A stretch of 43,695 bases of DNA from Saprospiraceae bacterium (GTDB lineage: Bacteria > Bacteroidota > Bacteroidia > Chitinophagales > Saprospiraceae): assembly GCA_021738725.1 (NCBI GenBank), contig JAIPBE010000028.1, forward strand, positions 1 through 43,695. The letters are read 5' to 3'. The position numbers were made by a program, and so were the translations under genes. The notes beneath the pieces were generated by a model. It saw nothing but the letters and a program-made list of their open reading frames with translations, was not told where the DNA came from and did no database searches. Positions 1 to 10,000 of this stretch are shown here, piece by piece (positions within the stretch are counted from its first letter, which is position 1; every line of letters starts with the position of its first letter).

Positions 1-1
1 T

Positions 2-127
2 GCAGAACGAATAAATGGTAAAATTCAGGAATTGAAACTGTCCGCCAGAGGATATAGGGTATTCGAAAATTTCCGAAGTGCCATCCTGTTCTTTAATGGC
101 GGATTGGACTTGTACCCATTAAAATGA
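2..127 (+). pseudogene. C-terminal end of a probable IS transposase (cut by window edge)
   Basis: Frame 2 is open from the window edge to a TGA at 125-127 and encodes 41 residues, beginning AERINGKIQELKLSARGYRV and continuing FENFRSAILFF. The pattern of a small polar run, then NxKI, a basic stretch and GYRxFENFR is typical of the extreme C-terminus of ISL3-type (DDE) transposases. Everything upstream lies outside the window, so whether the element is intact cannot be judged. It is followed directly by dispersed repeat sequence, and no terminal inverted repeat is recognisable. Family assignment rests on this short tail only. Confidence 0.55.
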
Positions 128-152
128 CAGTAGAACCATTTGATTGTATAAG

Positions 153-250
153 CCTTTACCTTTTACCCATTACCCTTTACCTGCTGATCGGGATACGCCC
201 CTACAATTTATCATACCTGGCGAATTGCGAATTGCGAACAGCGATTGGCT
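153..250 (+). repeat. Dispersed noncoding repeat, copy A
   Basis: Begins cctttaccttttacccatta, runs through a ggatacgcccct core and ends in iterated gcgaattgcga units. The same order of blocks recurs six times or more in this window, always between genes. Confidence 0.85.
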
Positions 251-370
251 TTCCGACGTTTATTCGGTTATGAGTTGCTGCCACGGCAGCCAGGTATTCG
301 TTTATGGGCCTTGAGCTGTAGCCTGTGCATGTGTGCGTGATAGACAACTGCGAAGCAGCTGTGCGGCAGC

Positions 371-388
371 TAACTGCCGCGGCAGTTA
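371..388. repeat. Perfect 18-bp palindrome
   Basis: TAACTGCCGCGGCAGTTA is its own reverse complement. It lies in noncoding sequence and belongs to the set of GC-rich perfect palindromes listed elsewhere in this window. Confidence 0.9.
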
Positions 389-454
389 AAAAGCAGCCGG
401 TACGAGTGTCCCATCTCTTATTTCGAAATATCCCAATAACGAAATAACCCAATA

Positions 455-554
455 ACCCCTCATCCCTCCAGCCACGGCTGGCAGGCATCCCTGGTCCCTC
501 ATCCCTCATCCCTCATCCCTGGTCCCTCATCCCTGTTCCCTGTTCCCTCCAGTA
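455..554 (+). repeat. C-rich iterated oligomer with embedded palindrome
   Basis: About 100 bases of ccctcatccct / ccctggt / ccctgtt words in series, with strong pyrimidine asymmetry on the + strand. A palindromic block (468-481, CCAGCC-AC-GGCTGG, followed by cagg) interrupts the series, as if inserted. Confidence 0.8.
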
Positions 555-663
555 TGACCATGATACCCGTTTCCACTGATACAGATCATTTTCTGGCGTC
601 GCCGGAAGCCTGACTTTGTCCCATCATTTGACCTGCCGAAACAGGTTGATCAACATTCGGGAT

Positions 664-2562
664 ATGCAACCTCAACCCACCACTACCGCTCCAGGGGCGA
701 ACCCTGTCCAACGCTCACGTAAATCCATCTCTCAGCACATCGTCGAGATCGTCAGCGATTCCGGCGAAGGGGCCCAGAAAGCCGGCCAGAGCTTTGGCGC
801 CATCTGCGCCAAAATGGGCAATGGCGTCTGGACCGTCGAGATCATTCCATCCGACATCCAACCGCCGCCCCGGACCAAAGAAAGTACCTCCGGTATCCGG
901 ATCCGCATCGGCTCGGGCGTCATCACCAACGCCGGCGATGAAGCAGATATCGTCATCGCCTTCAACGAGATCGCCCCGTACTCCCGGATCGAACAGGATG
1001 CCTACCAACCCGGCACCAAGATCCTCCTGGAAAGTATGTGGGCCACCCATGACGATGAAGAGGTTCGGGAGAATTATACCCGGGCGATCACCGATTTCAA
1101 GAAACTGGGCTTCGACGTCTATGAAGTGCCCATGCAGGAGGAATGCCTCAAACTGGTGCCCGATGCCCGCAGAGGAAAGAACATGTGGGTGCTGGGCCTG
1201 CTTTGTCAATTGTACAACCGCGACATCGAGATCGCCGCAGATCAGATCCGGCATACCTTCCGCAAGAAAACACAGAATGTGATCGACGTCAACCTGCAAC
1301 TGCTCCAGGGTGGCTTTGACTGGGCCGGACAACACCTCGACTTCCTGTACGACCTTCCCCCCACACTCGGCGGTATCGACCAGGTGGTCATGAATGGAAA
1401 TGAAGCCCTGAGTCTGGGCATCATCGCATCGGGGATCGAAGTCTGCTCCATGTATCCGATCACCCCGGCCACCTCGACCTCTCACCATCTGGCCGAATGT
1501 TTTGAACGGGCAGGTGGACTGGTGCACCAGGCCGAGGATGAGATCGCCGCCATCGGTTTTGCCATCGGCAGCTCTTACTCAGGCAAGCCAGCAGTCACCA
1601 TTACCTCCGGCCCCGGACTGGCTCTGAAAACCGAATTCATCGGCCTGGCGGTCATGGCCGAAATGCCACTAGTCATCATAAATGTCCAGCGGGGAGGCCC
1701 CTCCACAGGGATGCCGACCAAAATTGAGCAAAGTGACCTGCTGGCCGTCTTATATGGTCAACCAGGAGATACCCCCAAGATCGTACTCGCTCCTTCCACC
1801 ATTGAAGAGTGCTTTCAATTTGTCATCCTGGCCCGTCAGATCGCCGAAGCATTCCGCACACCAGTGTTCATCCTCACCGATTCCAATCTGGCTACCGGTG
1901 TCCAGCCTTTTGCCCGGCCCAAACCCCGGAAAGAATGGTTTGCGCCTCCCGTTGACCAGTCACCCTGGCCACAAGGATTGAACCCCTACGAATGGGACTC
2001 CTCTAACGGGATCAGCAAACGCCCTATCCCTGGTCAACGGGGTGGCGAATTCACCGTCACCGGACTCAACCACAACAAAGAGGGCAAAGTATCCTATCTG
2101 CCGGAAGTCAACCAGCGAAGCTCGACCATGCGCAGTCGCAAACTGGCCGCCTTTGCCAAGACCCTCAAACCACCTCAAGTATATGGTGAAGACCATGGTG
2201 ACCTCCTGATCGTCGGTTGGGGGTCGACACGTGGCGCCATTGAAGAAGCCGTTGACCGCGCCCGAGCCGAAGGCATCGCCGTTTCCTCAGTTCATCTGCG
2301 CTTCATGAGTCCCTTCGAGCCGGACCTGGCGAAACTGTTCAAAAACTTTAAAAAGGTCATCACCGCCGAGATCAACTACAGCGATCCCGTAGATGACGAA
2401 TTCATCGCTCCGGAACATCGACGTTATGCCCAACTGGCCTGGGTGCTGCGTGCCCGGACCCTGGTCGACATCGGATGTTTTTCCAATGTCCATGGCCAGC
2501 CTATGCGACCCAATTCCATCCTCAACGCTATCCGATCTATTACTCAACCTCAGAACGCCTGA
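664..2562 (+). CDS. korA: 2-oxoacid:ferredoxin oxidoreductase, fused gamma-alpha subunit (KorA-like)
   Basis: This is the large subunit of a thiamine-dependent 2-oxoacid:ferredoxin oxidoreductase (2-oxoglutarate or pyruvate type), a cytoplasmic enzyme that decarboxylates a 2-oxoacid onto CoA and reduces ferredoxin. The N-terminal ~200 residues are the gamma domain (GSGVITNAGDEADIVIAF region), fused to the alpha pyrimidine-binding domain. The alpha part carries YPITPATSTSHH near residue 265 and GPSTGMPTKIEQSD near residue 345, both hallmark motifs. The C-terminal ~100 residues form the usual transketolase-C-like domain (DLLIVGWGSTRG). The ATG at 664 is chosen over an upstream TTG at 616 because the extra 16 residues are atypical; this gives 632 residues, normal for fused KorA. 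The stop is 2 bases before korB. Motifs do not settle substrate choice; 2-oxoglutarate is the usual annotation for this fused form. Confidence 0.93.
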   Translation: MQPQPTTTAPGANPVQRSRKSISQHIVEIVSDSGEGAQKAGQSFGAICAKMGNGVWTVEIIPSDIQPPPRTKESTSGIRIRIGSGVITNAGDEADIVIAFNEIAPYSRIEQDAYQPGTKILLESMWATHDDEEVRENYTRAITDFKKLGFDVYEVPMQEECLKLVPDARRGKNMWVLGLLCQLYNRDIEIAADQIRHTFRKKTQNVIDVNLQLLQGGFDWAGQHLDFLYDLPPTLGGIDQVVMNGNEALSLGIIASGIEVCSMYPITPATSTSHHLAECFERAGGLVHQAEDEIAAIGFAIGSSYSGKPAVTITSGPGLALKTEFIGLAVMAEMPLVIINVQRGGPSTGMPTKIEQSDLLAVLYGQPGDTPKIVLAPSTIEECFQFVILARQIAEAFRTPVFILTDSNLATGVQPFARPKPRKEWFAPPVDQSPWPQGLNPYEWDSSNGISKRPIPGQRGGEFTVTGLNHNKEGKVSYLPEVNQRSSTMRSRKLAAFAKTLKPPQVYGEDHGDLLIVGWGSTRGAIEEAVDRARAEGIAVSSVHLRFMSPFEPDLAKLFKNFKKVITAEINYSDPVDDEFIAPEHRRYAQLAWVLRARTLVDIGCFSNVHGQPMRPNSILNAIRSITQPQNA

Positions 2563-2564
2563 TC

Positions 2565-3521
2565 ATGTACGGACTCAAACCTGACCCCTGTGTACTGGAA
2601 GTTCCCGATAAGTATTACTCCACCGGGGATTATGAAAAAGGCGTAGCTCGCTGGTGCCCCGGCTGCGGAGACCATTCCGTGCTTTCGGCGGTTCAGAAGC
2701 TCTGCCAGGAAAAACAATTGCCCCCGGAAAAAACGGTGTTCGTATCCGGGATCGGATGCTCCAGCCGCTTTCCTCACTACATGAAGACCTATGGTTTTCA
2801 CGGCTTGCATGGCCGCGCCTTCCCGGTGGCAGAAGGTGTCAAATTTCGCCGCCCCGACCTCAACGTCTTTGTGGTGACCGGAGATGGCGACTGCCTGTCC
2901 ATTGGTGCCGGACACTGGATCCACAGTATCCGATACAACATGAATCTGACGGTACTGCTCTTTGACAACCAGATCTATGGAATGACCAAAAAGCAGACTT
3001 CACCGACCTCACCCATGGGCACCATTTCCAACACCCACCCGCATGGTTCGGTGTTGCCCCCCATCAATCCTATTCAGACCACCCTCGGGGTGTCGAATGT
3101 GTCCTTTGTGGCCCAGACGGCCGACTGGTTGCCCGGTCACCTCTATGCCACCATCAAGGCGGCCCATGAGCATCAGGGCTTTTCCTTTGTGAAGATCATG
3201 ATGCGCTGCACCAAATTCCTACCCGAAGAGGCCAAGAAAATGGTCGGTGACAAGGAACATATGACCCTCCTTCAACATTCGGACGGGATCGAAGTAGATA
3301 TGGCAACAGCCAATCTGTTCAAGCATACCGTGCAGCATGATCCAGCAGATATCCACCAGGCCAGAGCCTACTCCGAAGATCCGGAAATGTCCTATCTGGG
3401 CCTCTACTATCGAGATAAAACCGCACCCCGATACGATCTGTATGGCGCACACAATCTGGGTGCGACATCCGAACAGAAGCTGAAGGTGCTGGAAGAGGAA
3501 TTTGACAAATTCGCCGTCTGA
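2565..3521 (+). CDS. korB: 2-oxoacid:ferredoxin oxidoreductase beta subunit (KorB-like)
   Basis: The thiamine-diphosphate-binding partner of korA, 318 residues from ATG 2565. The TPP/Mg motif is intact: GDGD near residues 106-109 and the downstream N135-x-IYGM with the KKQTSPTS loop. Four cysteines sit where the single [4Fe-4S] cluster of this class is held: C31 and C34 (CPGCG), C65 (GIGCSS) and C215 (MRCTKF). The catalytic half is therefore complete, unlike the PFOR-like proteins downstream. No separate ferredoxin-like delta subunit is present; orf842 directly downstream carries a ferredoxin domain that could fill that role (inference). The 17-base gap to the next gene suggests cotranscription. 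A longer frame opening at 2475 overlaps korA and is not used. Confidence 0.93.
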   Translation: MYGLKPDPCVLEVPDKYYSTGDYEKGVARWCPGCGDHSVLSAVQKLCQEKQLPPEKTVFVSGIGCSSRFPHYMKTYGFHGLHGRAFPVAEGVKFRRPDLNVFVVTGDGDCLSIGAGHWIHSIRYNMNLTVLLFDNQIYGMTKKQTSPTSPMGTISNTHPHGSVLPPINPIQTTLGVSNVSFVAQTADWLPGHLYATIKAAHEHQGFSFVKIMMRCTKFLPEEAKKMVGDKEHMTLLQHSDGIEVDMATANLFKHTVQHDPADIHQARAYSEDPEMSYLGLYYRDKTAPRYDLYGAHNLGATSEQKLKVLEEEFDKFAV

Positions 3522-3538
3522 TCATTGGCGCATAGCAT

Positions 3539-6067
3539 ATGAACCATCAACCCCCGGCACAAGACCTCCTGGATCGCTTCTTTACCGAAGGATCTCGAAC
3601 TATGCTGTCATCGACAGTCGAACCAGAACCGGAAACGGCCACCGTCGACACAGATCCTGGCATTCCCAGACATCCGGAGGCGAAGGCCGCAGAGCCTGGC
3701 AATTTGCAGCACTACTGGCGCTTTCTCCGCCTCTTTCATCACAGTGGAAAAGGAGGGGGCATCGCTCTGCTTGATCCGGACGATCGCGTCGTACCGCTGG
3801 TCTTTGAACCGTATACCCGCCAGGCTGCCAGCGCCGATTTTTATCCCTGCTGGGTAGGTACCGGTCTGGAATCGACCTGCCTTCCTCTGGAAGAGCTCCT
3901 CGAACAAACCCTCCTTCAATTTGCGCCCGAGCCATCGCAAGCCCGTATCATCAAAGACAATAGGGTGCGGTTTATCCGCAGTTGGCGCAAGCACATCCAG
4001 AGTGATGATGCACCCTTGGCATTGCAAGCAATATGGCCACAAGTCCGGGAGGAAATGACTGCTACCCTGCAGTTGGCAGGAGCGGATCTGGAAGACCTGG
4101 ACCGATTGGGGAACCACCTCCCGCGCACAGGATACCTGATCGATTTTTCGCAAAAAGGCATTTTTCATATTCTGGGCATTCTGTTAGCTGACCGGTATCA
4201 GTCGCATCAGCAGGAATGGGCCGCACGACTAGCCCCGCTGAAAGAAAAGATCGCCTCCCTGCTGGCCGTAGAAAAGGAAAAAGGACTGGACGCACATAGT
4301 CCGGGCCGCCTGCGCGAAAAACTCGACTTCGCAGATACCTTTCTCAACTTCGAAGAACTCTCTGAGCTCCTTCCCGATGAGACAGCCAGACAGATCCCGG
4401 AAGAACGGCGGCATCGTCTGGAGGAGGTGTTGTTCTGGCTGACAGAAGGTCCCGATCGCCTGTTCACATCCTCTGCTATACTGGTGGCGGAGCAACAGAA
4501 GTGTGACGGGCTGAAAGAGGCTTTCCTCCCTGTCCTGGACAACGGTCATTGGCAGGGTGCCGAAGAGGGCCATGTGATCAGAGAAGCCCTGCACCAGTTC
4601 GAGGAAATGGCAGCCATAGCATCCCGGTTCTTTTCAGCTGTGCGTATTGCCAGTCTGGAGTTGGACAACCACTACGACCCCGCCATTCACGATCACTATT
4701 TTGTCCAGTTCGGCTGGTCATCCTTTAGTGTCGAAGAAAAACAAGCCTGCCCACCGGTCGTGGTCTTTACAGATGACCGATCCCTGTTATCCAGGGAAGC
4801 ACTTGCCTTTGGCAAGGCCCTGACCAAGGGGTACCCTATTCGCACGGTCTGCCTCTCCAATCCCTATCCGGAGGCGGCAGAAGAATGGGCCTACCGTCCG
4901 GAACCCGGTGCCCTGGCCTTGGCTTATCGCGATGCCTTTGTCCTCCAGACAGCGGCCATCGACCCGGCCCACCTGTTCCACAGTTTGCATATGGGATTGC
5001 AGGCAGAGCATACCGCATTATTTCATATTCTCGATCCAGGCATTCCCGCAGATATCCTGGGGCATCACGCCGCATTGATCTCCCGGGAGGCGCCTTCGTT
5101 TCTGGTTTCCGGAGCGGCCAATGCCAGCTGGGGTAGTCGATTTACGGTGGCCGACAATCCGGATCCACAACAGGACTGGGTCCGATCGAACGGTACCTAT
5201 CAGATGCCGGACGGGGATGTGGTCGAACAAGACTTTCCCATCACGCCTGTCGATTACGCGGCCCTCTTTCCCCGACTGTTGCGGCATTTTCAGATCGTCT
5301 CAGAAGACTATGTCACAGCTGATCTGCTGTTGATGGATGATTATCTGGCCTTGCCTCCAGCAGAAAGGATCGCCAAAGTGCCCTACACCTGGCTGGTCCT
5401 TCCCGATCGGCAAATGGTACGGGCGGCTATATCCATGACCCTGACCCGGGCCTGCGAAGAACGGCTCAGCTTCTGGCATTTCCTGCAGGAAAATGCCGGC
5501 ATCCATAATTTTCACGCCGATCAGGCGACCCGTGAACTGGCCTCCGAATGGGAACAGAAACTGGAGCAGGAGCGTGAAGAACTGGAGGCTGCACATGCCT
5601 CTGCACTCCGGCAGGCGGTCGAAGTCGCCGGTAGGCAGACCATGGAGGATCTGGCCAGTATCCTGATGCAAATGGATCCGATCTCTGTCGCACCGACAAC
5701 CGTTTCTACAGCCACCAAGTCGGTTCCGGAACCTAAAGCCAAATCGGATCCTGCCGAAGCAAAGGAGCCTGCACCTGCACAAGAAAAACCGAAGGCGCCA
5801 CCAGCCGTCGTCCTCACTGAGGAAGCCTGGATCGATACTCCCCTCTGTACGACCTGTAATGAATGTACCGACCTGAACAACAAGATGTTCAAATACAATG
5901 ACGACAAGCTGGCCTACATCGCTGATGTGACAGCGGGTCCGTTTGCACATTTGGTCCAGGCGGCCGAAGGTTGTCCCGTTGGGATCATCCATCCTGGCGC
6001 ACCCCTGGATCCGTCTGAACCAGGACTGGAAGCACTGATCGAACGAGCGAAACCCTTTCAGGGATAA
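3539..6067 (+). CDS. Uncharacterised PFOR-like protein with C-terminal ferredoxin domain (orf842)
   Basis: 842 residues, not recognised as a named family. Residues ~110-710 resemble the C-terminal two thirds of the 1185-residue protein encoded at 7009: corresponding stretches include GIFHILGILLADRYQSHQQ with MILHAAGAVAESVMQPRWHQ, PPVVVFTDDRSLL (~404) with PPLVIVLDARDLQAL, and a matching coiled coil at ~667-707. Through that protein it resembles the TPP domain of PFOR, but no GDG..N motif is present. A Pro/Ala/Lys-rich linker (~710-760) leads to a single [4Fe-4S] ferredoxin domain: CTTCNEC at ~769-775 and CPVGIIHPG at ~811, the Cx2Cx2C..CP layout of monocluster ferredoxins. There is no signal peptide or membrane segment, so it should be cytoplasmic. 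Placement between korB and rnfB suggests electron transfer from KorAB to Rnf. That role is inference. Confidence 0.7.
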   Translation: MNHQPPAQDLLDRFFTEGSRTMLSSTVEPEPETATVDTDPGIPRHPEAKAAEPGNLQHYWRFLRLFHHSGKGGGIALLDPDDRVVPLVFEPYTRQAASADFYPCWVGTGLESTCLPLEELLEQTLLQFAPEPSQARIIKDNRVRFIRSWRKHIQSDDAPLALQAIWPQVREEMTATLQLAGADLEDLDRLGNHLPRTGYLIDFSQKGIFHILGILLADRYQSHQQEWAARLAPLKEKIASLLAVEKEKGLDAHSPGRLREKLDFADTFLNFEELSELLPDETARQIPEERRHRLEEVLFWLTEGPDRLFTSSAILVAEQQKCDGLKEAFLPVLDNGHWQGAEEGHVIREALHQFEEMAAIASRFFSAVRIASLELDNHYDPAIHDHYFVQFGWSSFSVEEKQACPPVVVFTDDRSLLSREALAFGKALTKGYPIRTVCLSNPYPEAAEEWAYRPEPGALALAYRDAFVLQTAAIDPAHLFHSLHMGLQAEHTALFHILDPGIPADILGHHAALISREAPSFLVSGAANASWGSRFTVADNPDPQQDWVRSNGTYQMPDGDVVEQDFPITPVDYAALFPRLLRHFQIVSEDYVTADLLLMDDYLALPPAERIAKVPYTWLVLPDRQMVRAAISMTLTRACEERLSFWHFLQENAGIHNFHADQATRELASEWEQKLEQEREELEAAHASALRQAVEVAGRQTMEDLASILMQMDPISVAPTTVSTATKSVPEPKAKSDPAEAKEPAPAQEKPKAPPAVVLTEEAWIDTPLCTTCNECTDLNNKMFKYNDDKLAYIADVTAGPFAHLVQAAEGCPVGIIHPGAPLDPSEPGLEALIERAKPFQG

Positions 6068-6112
6068 CCCGCAATACGGAACTATGAGCCTTCACTTACA
6101 ACCCCTTCGATC

Positions 6113-7012
6113 ATGATGCAGGAATTCCTGGTCGGATTGAGTATTCTGGTAGGGCTGGGGCTGTTCTTTGCTGTGATCCTGGCGGTGGCTTCTATCAAGC
6201 TCAAGGTCTTTGAGGATCCGCGTATCGATCAGGTGGAAGACATGTTGCCGCATGCCAACTGCGGTGCCTGTGGTCAGCCGGGATGCCGGGCGTTTGCCGA
6301 ATTGGTGATCGCGGGCGAGGCCAGTCCGGGAAAATGCACGGTATCCTCACCGGATGCGATTGAAAAAATTGCCGGATTCCTGGGCATCGACGCCGGCACA
6401 GAAGAACGCCTGGTGGCCCGATTGAGGTGCGCCGGGGGAAAGGCGGAGGCCCATCATCTGGCGGAATACCATGGTACACTGAAGACCTGCCGTGGAGAAG
6501 CCGTGGTGAACGGTGGTCCCAAAGCCTGTACCTGGGGTTGTCTGGGGTTGGGCGATTGTATGGACATCTGCGATTTTGACGCCATCCACATGAATGAGGA
6601 CGGCCTGCCCGTGGTGATCCCGGACCTCTGTGTCGCGTGCGGCGATTGTGTGGAGATCTGCCCCAAAGGCTTGTTTGAATTATTGCCGGCCAGTCAGCAT
6701 CTCTATGTGCAGTGTAAATCTGAATTGGAAGGCGACCTGGCCCTGAATCGCTGCAGTGTCGCCTGCACCGCGTGTGGCAAATGTGTGGCGGATGCCCATC
6801 CGGGAGTTCTGGAGATCCAGAATGGCGTCGCACGAGTGTTGACCGACCAACGACAGATGGAAACCCGGGAAGCGATCAAACGATGCCCGACCAATGCGAT
6901 TGTCTGGATCGAATCCGGGCAGTTCAAGGAATCAACAGGGTCCCATCGCCCTCTGGGCCAGATGGAACCATTCACATTTGAAGAGGATCTGGAAAATCGG
7001 TATTGGCAATGA
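6113..7012 (+). CDS. rnfB: Electron transport complex subunit RnfB
   Basis: RnfB is the ferredoxin-accepting iron-sulfur subunit of the Rnf ferredoxin:NAD+ oxidoreductase ion pump. One N-terminal membrane helix (~5-30) is followed by the Fe-S domain HANCGACGQPGCRAF with a further Cys in GKC. Next come two ferredoxin motifs: CTWGCLGLGDCMDIC, with the widened spacing seen in Bacteroidota RnfB, and CVACGDCVEICP. A third C-terminal motif, CTACGKCVADAHP, lacks the usual fourth Cys and is completed about 40 residues later by CPTNAI, resembling a monocluster ferredoxin. The length of 299 is normal for the longer RnfB type. Tandem ATGs at 6113 and 6116 make the exact start uncertain by one codon. Its stop overlaps the next start as ATGA (7009-7012), suggesting translational coupling. 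Confidence 0.93.
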   Translation: MMQEFLVGLSILVGLGLFFAVILAVASIKLKVFEDPRIDQVEDMLPHANCGACGQPGCRAFAELVIAGEASPGKCTVSSPDAIEKIAGFLGIDAGTEERLVARLRCAGGKAEAHHLAEYHGTLKTCRGEAVVNGGPKACTWGCLGLGDCMDICDFDAIHMNEDGLPVVIPDLCVACGDCVEICPKGLFELLPASQHLYVQCKSELEGDLALNRCSVACTACGKCVADAHPGVLEIQNGVARVLTDQRQMETREAIKRCPTNAIVWIESGQFKESTGSHRPLGQMEPFTFEEDLENRYWQ

Positions 7013-10000
7013 GGGTAAATCAGTCATATCTGCAAAACGGCCTGTATCATACAGGCATGCCGGAATACCTTCTGAAGGTGGAGACCGCTTTATGTGATGG
7101 GCTATTCGTGCAGGGTTCGTACCCCCGAACAGAAGCGTTTAACCTGTTCGGTCGGCGTGTTGAGATGTGCTCCTCTTCAGAGTCAGGTCGCTTGGTCGGC
7201 TGGGCGGGATCGGGATGGCGGGTTGCCGGCTTTCTGTCAGACCCTCGGATGCTCTCCTTGGAGAACCGCCGACAGATCGTTCAACAGCAGTTGCCCGTTG
7301 TCCTTCATGTGCCTTGCTTTGCCGCAGGATTTGAGGACTGGATCATCCTCCAGGCGATAGACGCCCTGGATGCCGTGCGGCTGACCATCCTCGCACACAG
7401 GGTGGCGGAACGCGCCCTCCTCCCCGTGGTGGTGATCACAGATCCTGGATTTGTGCTGGAGGAGAACCTTCCGGATCTGCGCCCTTTCGCCACATTCCTT
7501 GGTGCTTCGGAGTCGCTGATAAAGACGCCCACACCAGCCCAGGAGATCGTCTTTGGACCTCGCCGTCGGTGCATTCCCAACCAGTTCTCTTTCGACCAGC
7601 CGGTCGTCCGGGGTGCAGCTGCATCTCTGTTGGATGCCCAACGCTCGACGCTGGCCCGTCGGCGATTTGTCGGGGATCATATCTTGCCACTTCTGGGTGA
7701 AGCCGAAGCTGCATTGCAATCGATTTTGCCCGGGCATCATGGAGCCATTGTCACTCAGGGAAGCGACAAGTCGGATCACCTCCTTCTGGTGTTCGGTTCG
7801 GGAGCAAGACAGGCGTTGAATATGCCGACCAACAAAAGCCTGTTCAGAGGCACTTCCATGCAATACGCTGCGATGCGTATCCTCCATCCATGGCCATCGG
7901 AGGAATTGAGCAACCTCACAAAAAAGAAAAAATCCTGGACCAGTCTGCTCCCTCTGGATGCGAGGAATGCAGCATGGAGGAGCCTTTCAGATCGACTCCT
8001 GGCTGGCAGCTCCATGCCGCCATCAATAGGCTATTATCGGCCGGAGTTGACCCCAGAAGGGATCTATGCCGTGACGGAAAATATGACACCAGGGCATGCT
8101 CAGATGGCCCGATTTTTCCTGGACATGACCCTGCATCCTGCCCGTTCGGGTTCAGCCCAACAGGAGGTCATGATACATGCCCTGGAACGGGCCTATCCTG
8201 ATCTGGATACAGAAAGTCTGCTGGTGGGTGAAGAGTCAACCCCTGCCCAGGTTGATCCAGGGCATTTTCACCAGCTGCCGGAAATTGTCCGGGAGCAGGA
8301 AGACCACGGCCCGCCGTATAGCCGACTGGCGCGTTTTTACCAGGATGCCATTGTCGGACAGACAGACCAGACAAACACCATACTCCATACTGATCCATTC
8401 CGAATACAGGGAGTGATGCCTCCGTTGGCAGACCTTTTACGAGTCAAGCCAAAAGAGTCATCCCCGATCGCTGTACTGGAACCAGTGAGTTGCACCGGTT
8501 GCGGACAATGCCTGGTCCAATGTCCGTTTGCAGCCATGCCTTCTCTGGCGATCCGGATGGAAGACCTGCTTCGTGCGGGCATGGCCCACCTGTCCCGGAA
8601 CGGGCAAGCGCTGTCAGCCATGACGCCTGTGGTGAAAAACCTGGCCATCTTCTGGTCAGCCCGATGTACCGCAGATGCCTTTACGGGTCAAGTAATGGGG
8701 GAAGTTCGACCCGCCCTGAAGGACCTGCTGACACAAATGAAGGCAGATCCCGAAAAGAGGCAAAAGATCCAGACTGAATTTGACATCCTGCATGCGACCC
8801 TCGATCAGATGCCTTGGGCAAAAACCAGGCTCTACTTCGATGGACCGGAAGCCCAGCAAGCGGGTAGGGGAGAGCTCTTCTCCATCGCCATTGACCCGCA
8901 CGCCTGTACCGGATGTGGCATTTGTGTAGATGCCTGCCCGGAAGATGCCTTGTCTATGGGACAAGGAGAATCTTTCATAGCGTCTGCACTTTCAGCCTAT
9001 CAATTATGGGAACAATTGCCCGATACATCGGCTGCGACCATCGCACGTATGCACGCAGATCCGGAAGCGGCGCCTCTGTCGGGTATCATGTTGAGCAGAC
9101 ATTATTATCAAAGTATTATCGGAGGCGAGTCCAAACCAGAATTGTGGGGCACGCGCATGATCCTTCATGCGGCAGGTGCAGTAGCGGAATCCGTGATGCA
9201 GCCCCGTTGGCACCAGTGGCTGACCGAGCTGGCAACATTGCGAACGGAGATGGATGAACAAGTACGACACCACTTGCAACAAGCCATGCCAGGCACGCTG
9301 GATCCCCGGCTGGAGCAGTTGCTCGACAAAGCCGGTCACAAACAGGTGTCGCTCAACGATCTTTTGACGCAATTGACCAGCGAAGAGACAGTCCATCAGC
9401 GCATCGACACAGGAAAACTGAGACGTTGGATCCACCTCGGTCGTGAACTGGCTCAATTGGAGCAAGCTCTGAAGACGGGAACAACAGGAGCCGGCCGGGC
9501 ACGCTACGGGGTATTCCTGGGTGGTCGTCTGGCCGACGACCTGGTCCAGTATCCCCATCATCCCTTCCAGGTACCGGTCTGGATTGAGCCCGAGGTGAAT
9601 GTCGAACAGATCCAGGCCATCCTGGATGCACAACAACGGAATATCCTCGATCAAGTCCGCTTGCTTCGCCGGGCTGGCCAGGAGGCCAAAGGGCAATATC
9701 GCCCCGAGATCCAGGATGAAGGGATCGCCGCAATGACCTGGGCGGACCTGTCCGCCAAAGAAAAAGAACTTCTGCCCCCGTTGGTCATCGTTCTGGATGC
9801 GCGCGACCTGCAGGCCTTGCCGACAAAAGACCTGATCGCACTCTTGTCAGAAGACGCACCGGTGAAGATCCTGTCCATTCAGCGGCATATTCCCGGACCA
9901 GCTGAAACCTATGAACGGCAGGGGTGGGTGTTACCCATTATCACCAGTCGGGTAAGTCCCGTGTTTCAAACAGCCCCTTCCAGAGGTGCACACTTCAGTT

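Larger units (their letters stand above)
128..663. other. Noncoding repeat field upstream of korA
   Basis: No credible gene is visible. Positions 153-250 hold one copy of the dispersed repeat also found at 15339, 15538, 15737, 19967 and 20162. Positions 371-388 form a perfect 18-base palindrome and 468-481 a palindrome with a 2-base centre. Positions 455-554 are an iterated C-rich oligomer built on ccctcatccctggt. The open frame on the - strand across 201-509 reads through these repeats and is rejected. The promoter for the korA operon should lie at about 560-660, but no convincing TAnnTTTG element with a partner is visible there. Confidence 0.7.

Noticed and set aside
201-509. 102-codon frame on the - strand
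   Set aside because: It reads through dispersed repeat copy A, palindromes and C-rich words; no domain and no start context.
715-1527. 270-codon - strand frame opposite korA
   Set aside because: Shadow of the strongly supported korA gene produced by its codon bias.
5300-5992. 230-codon - strand frame opposite orf842
   Set aside because: Shadow frame; the sense frame carries an intact ferredoxin motif and operon context.
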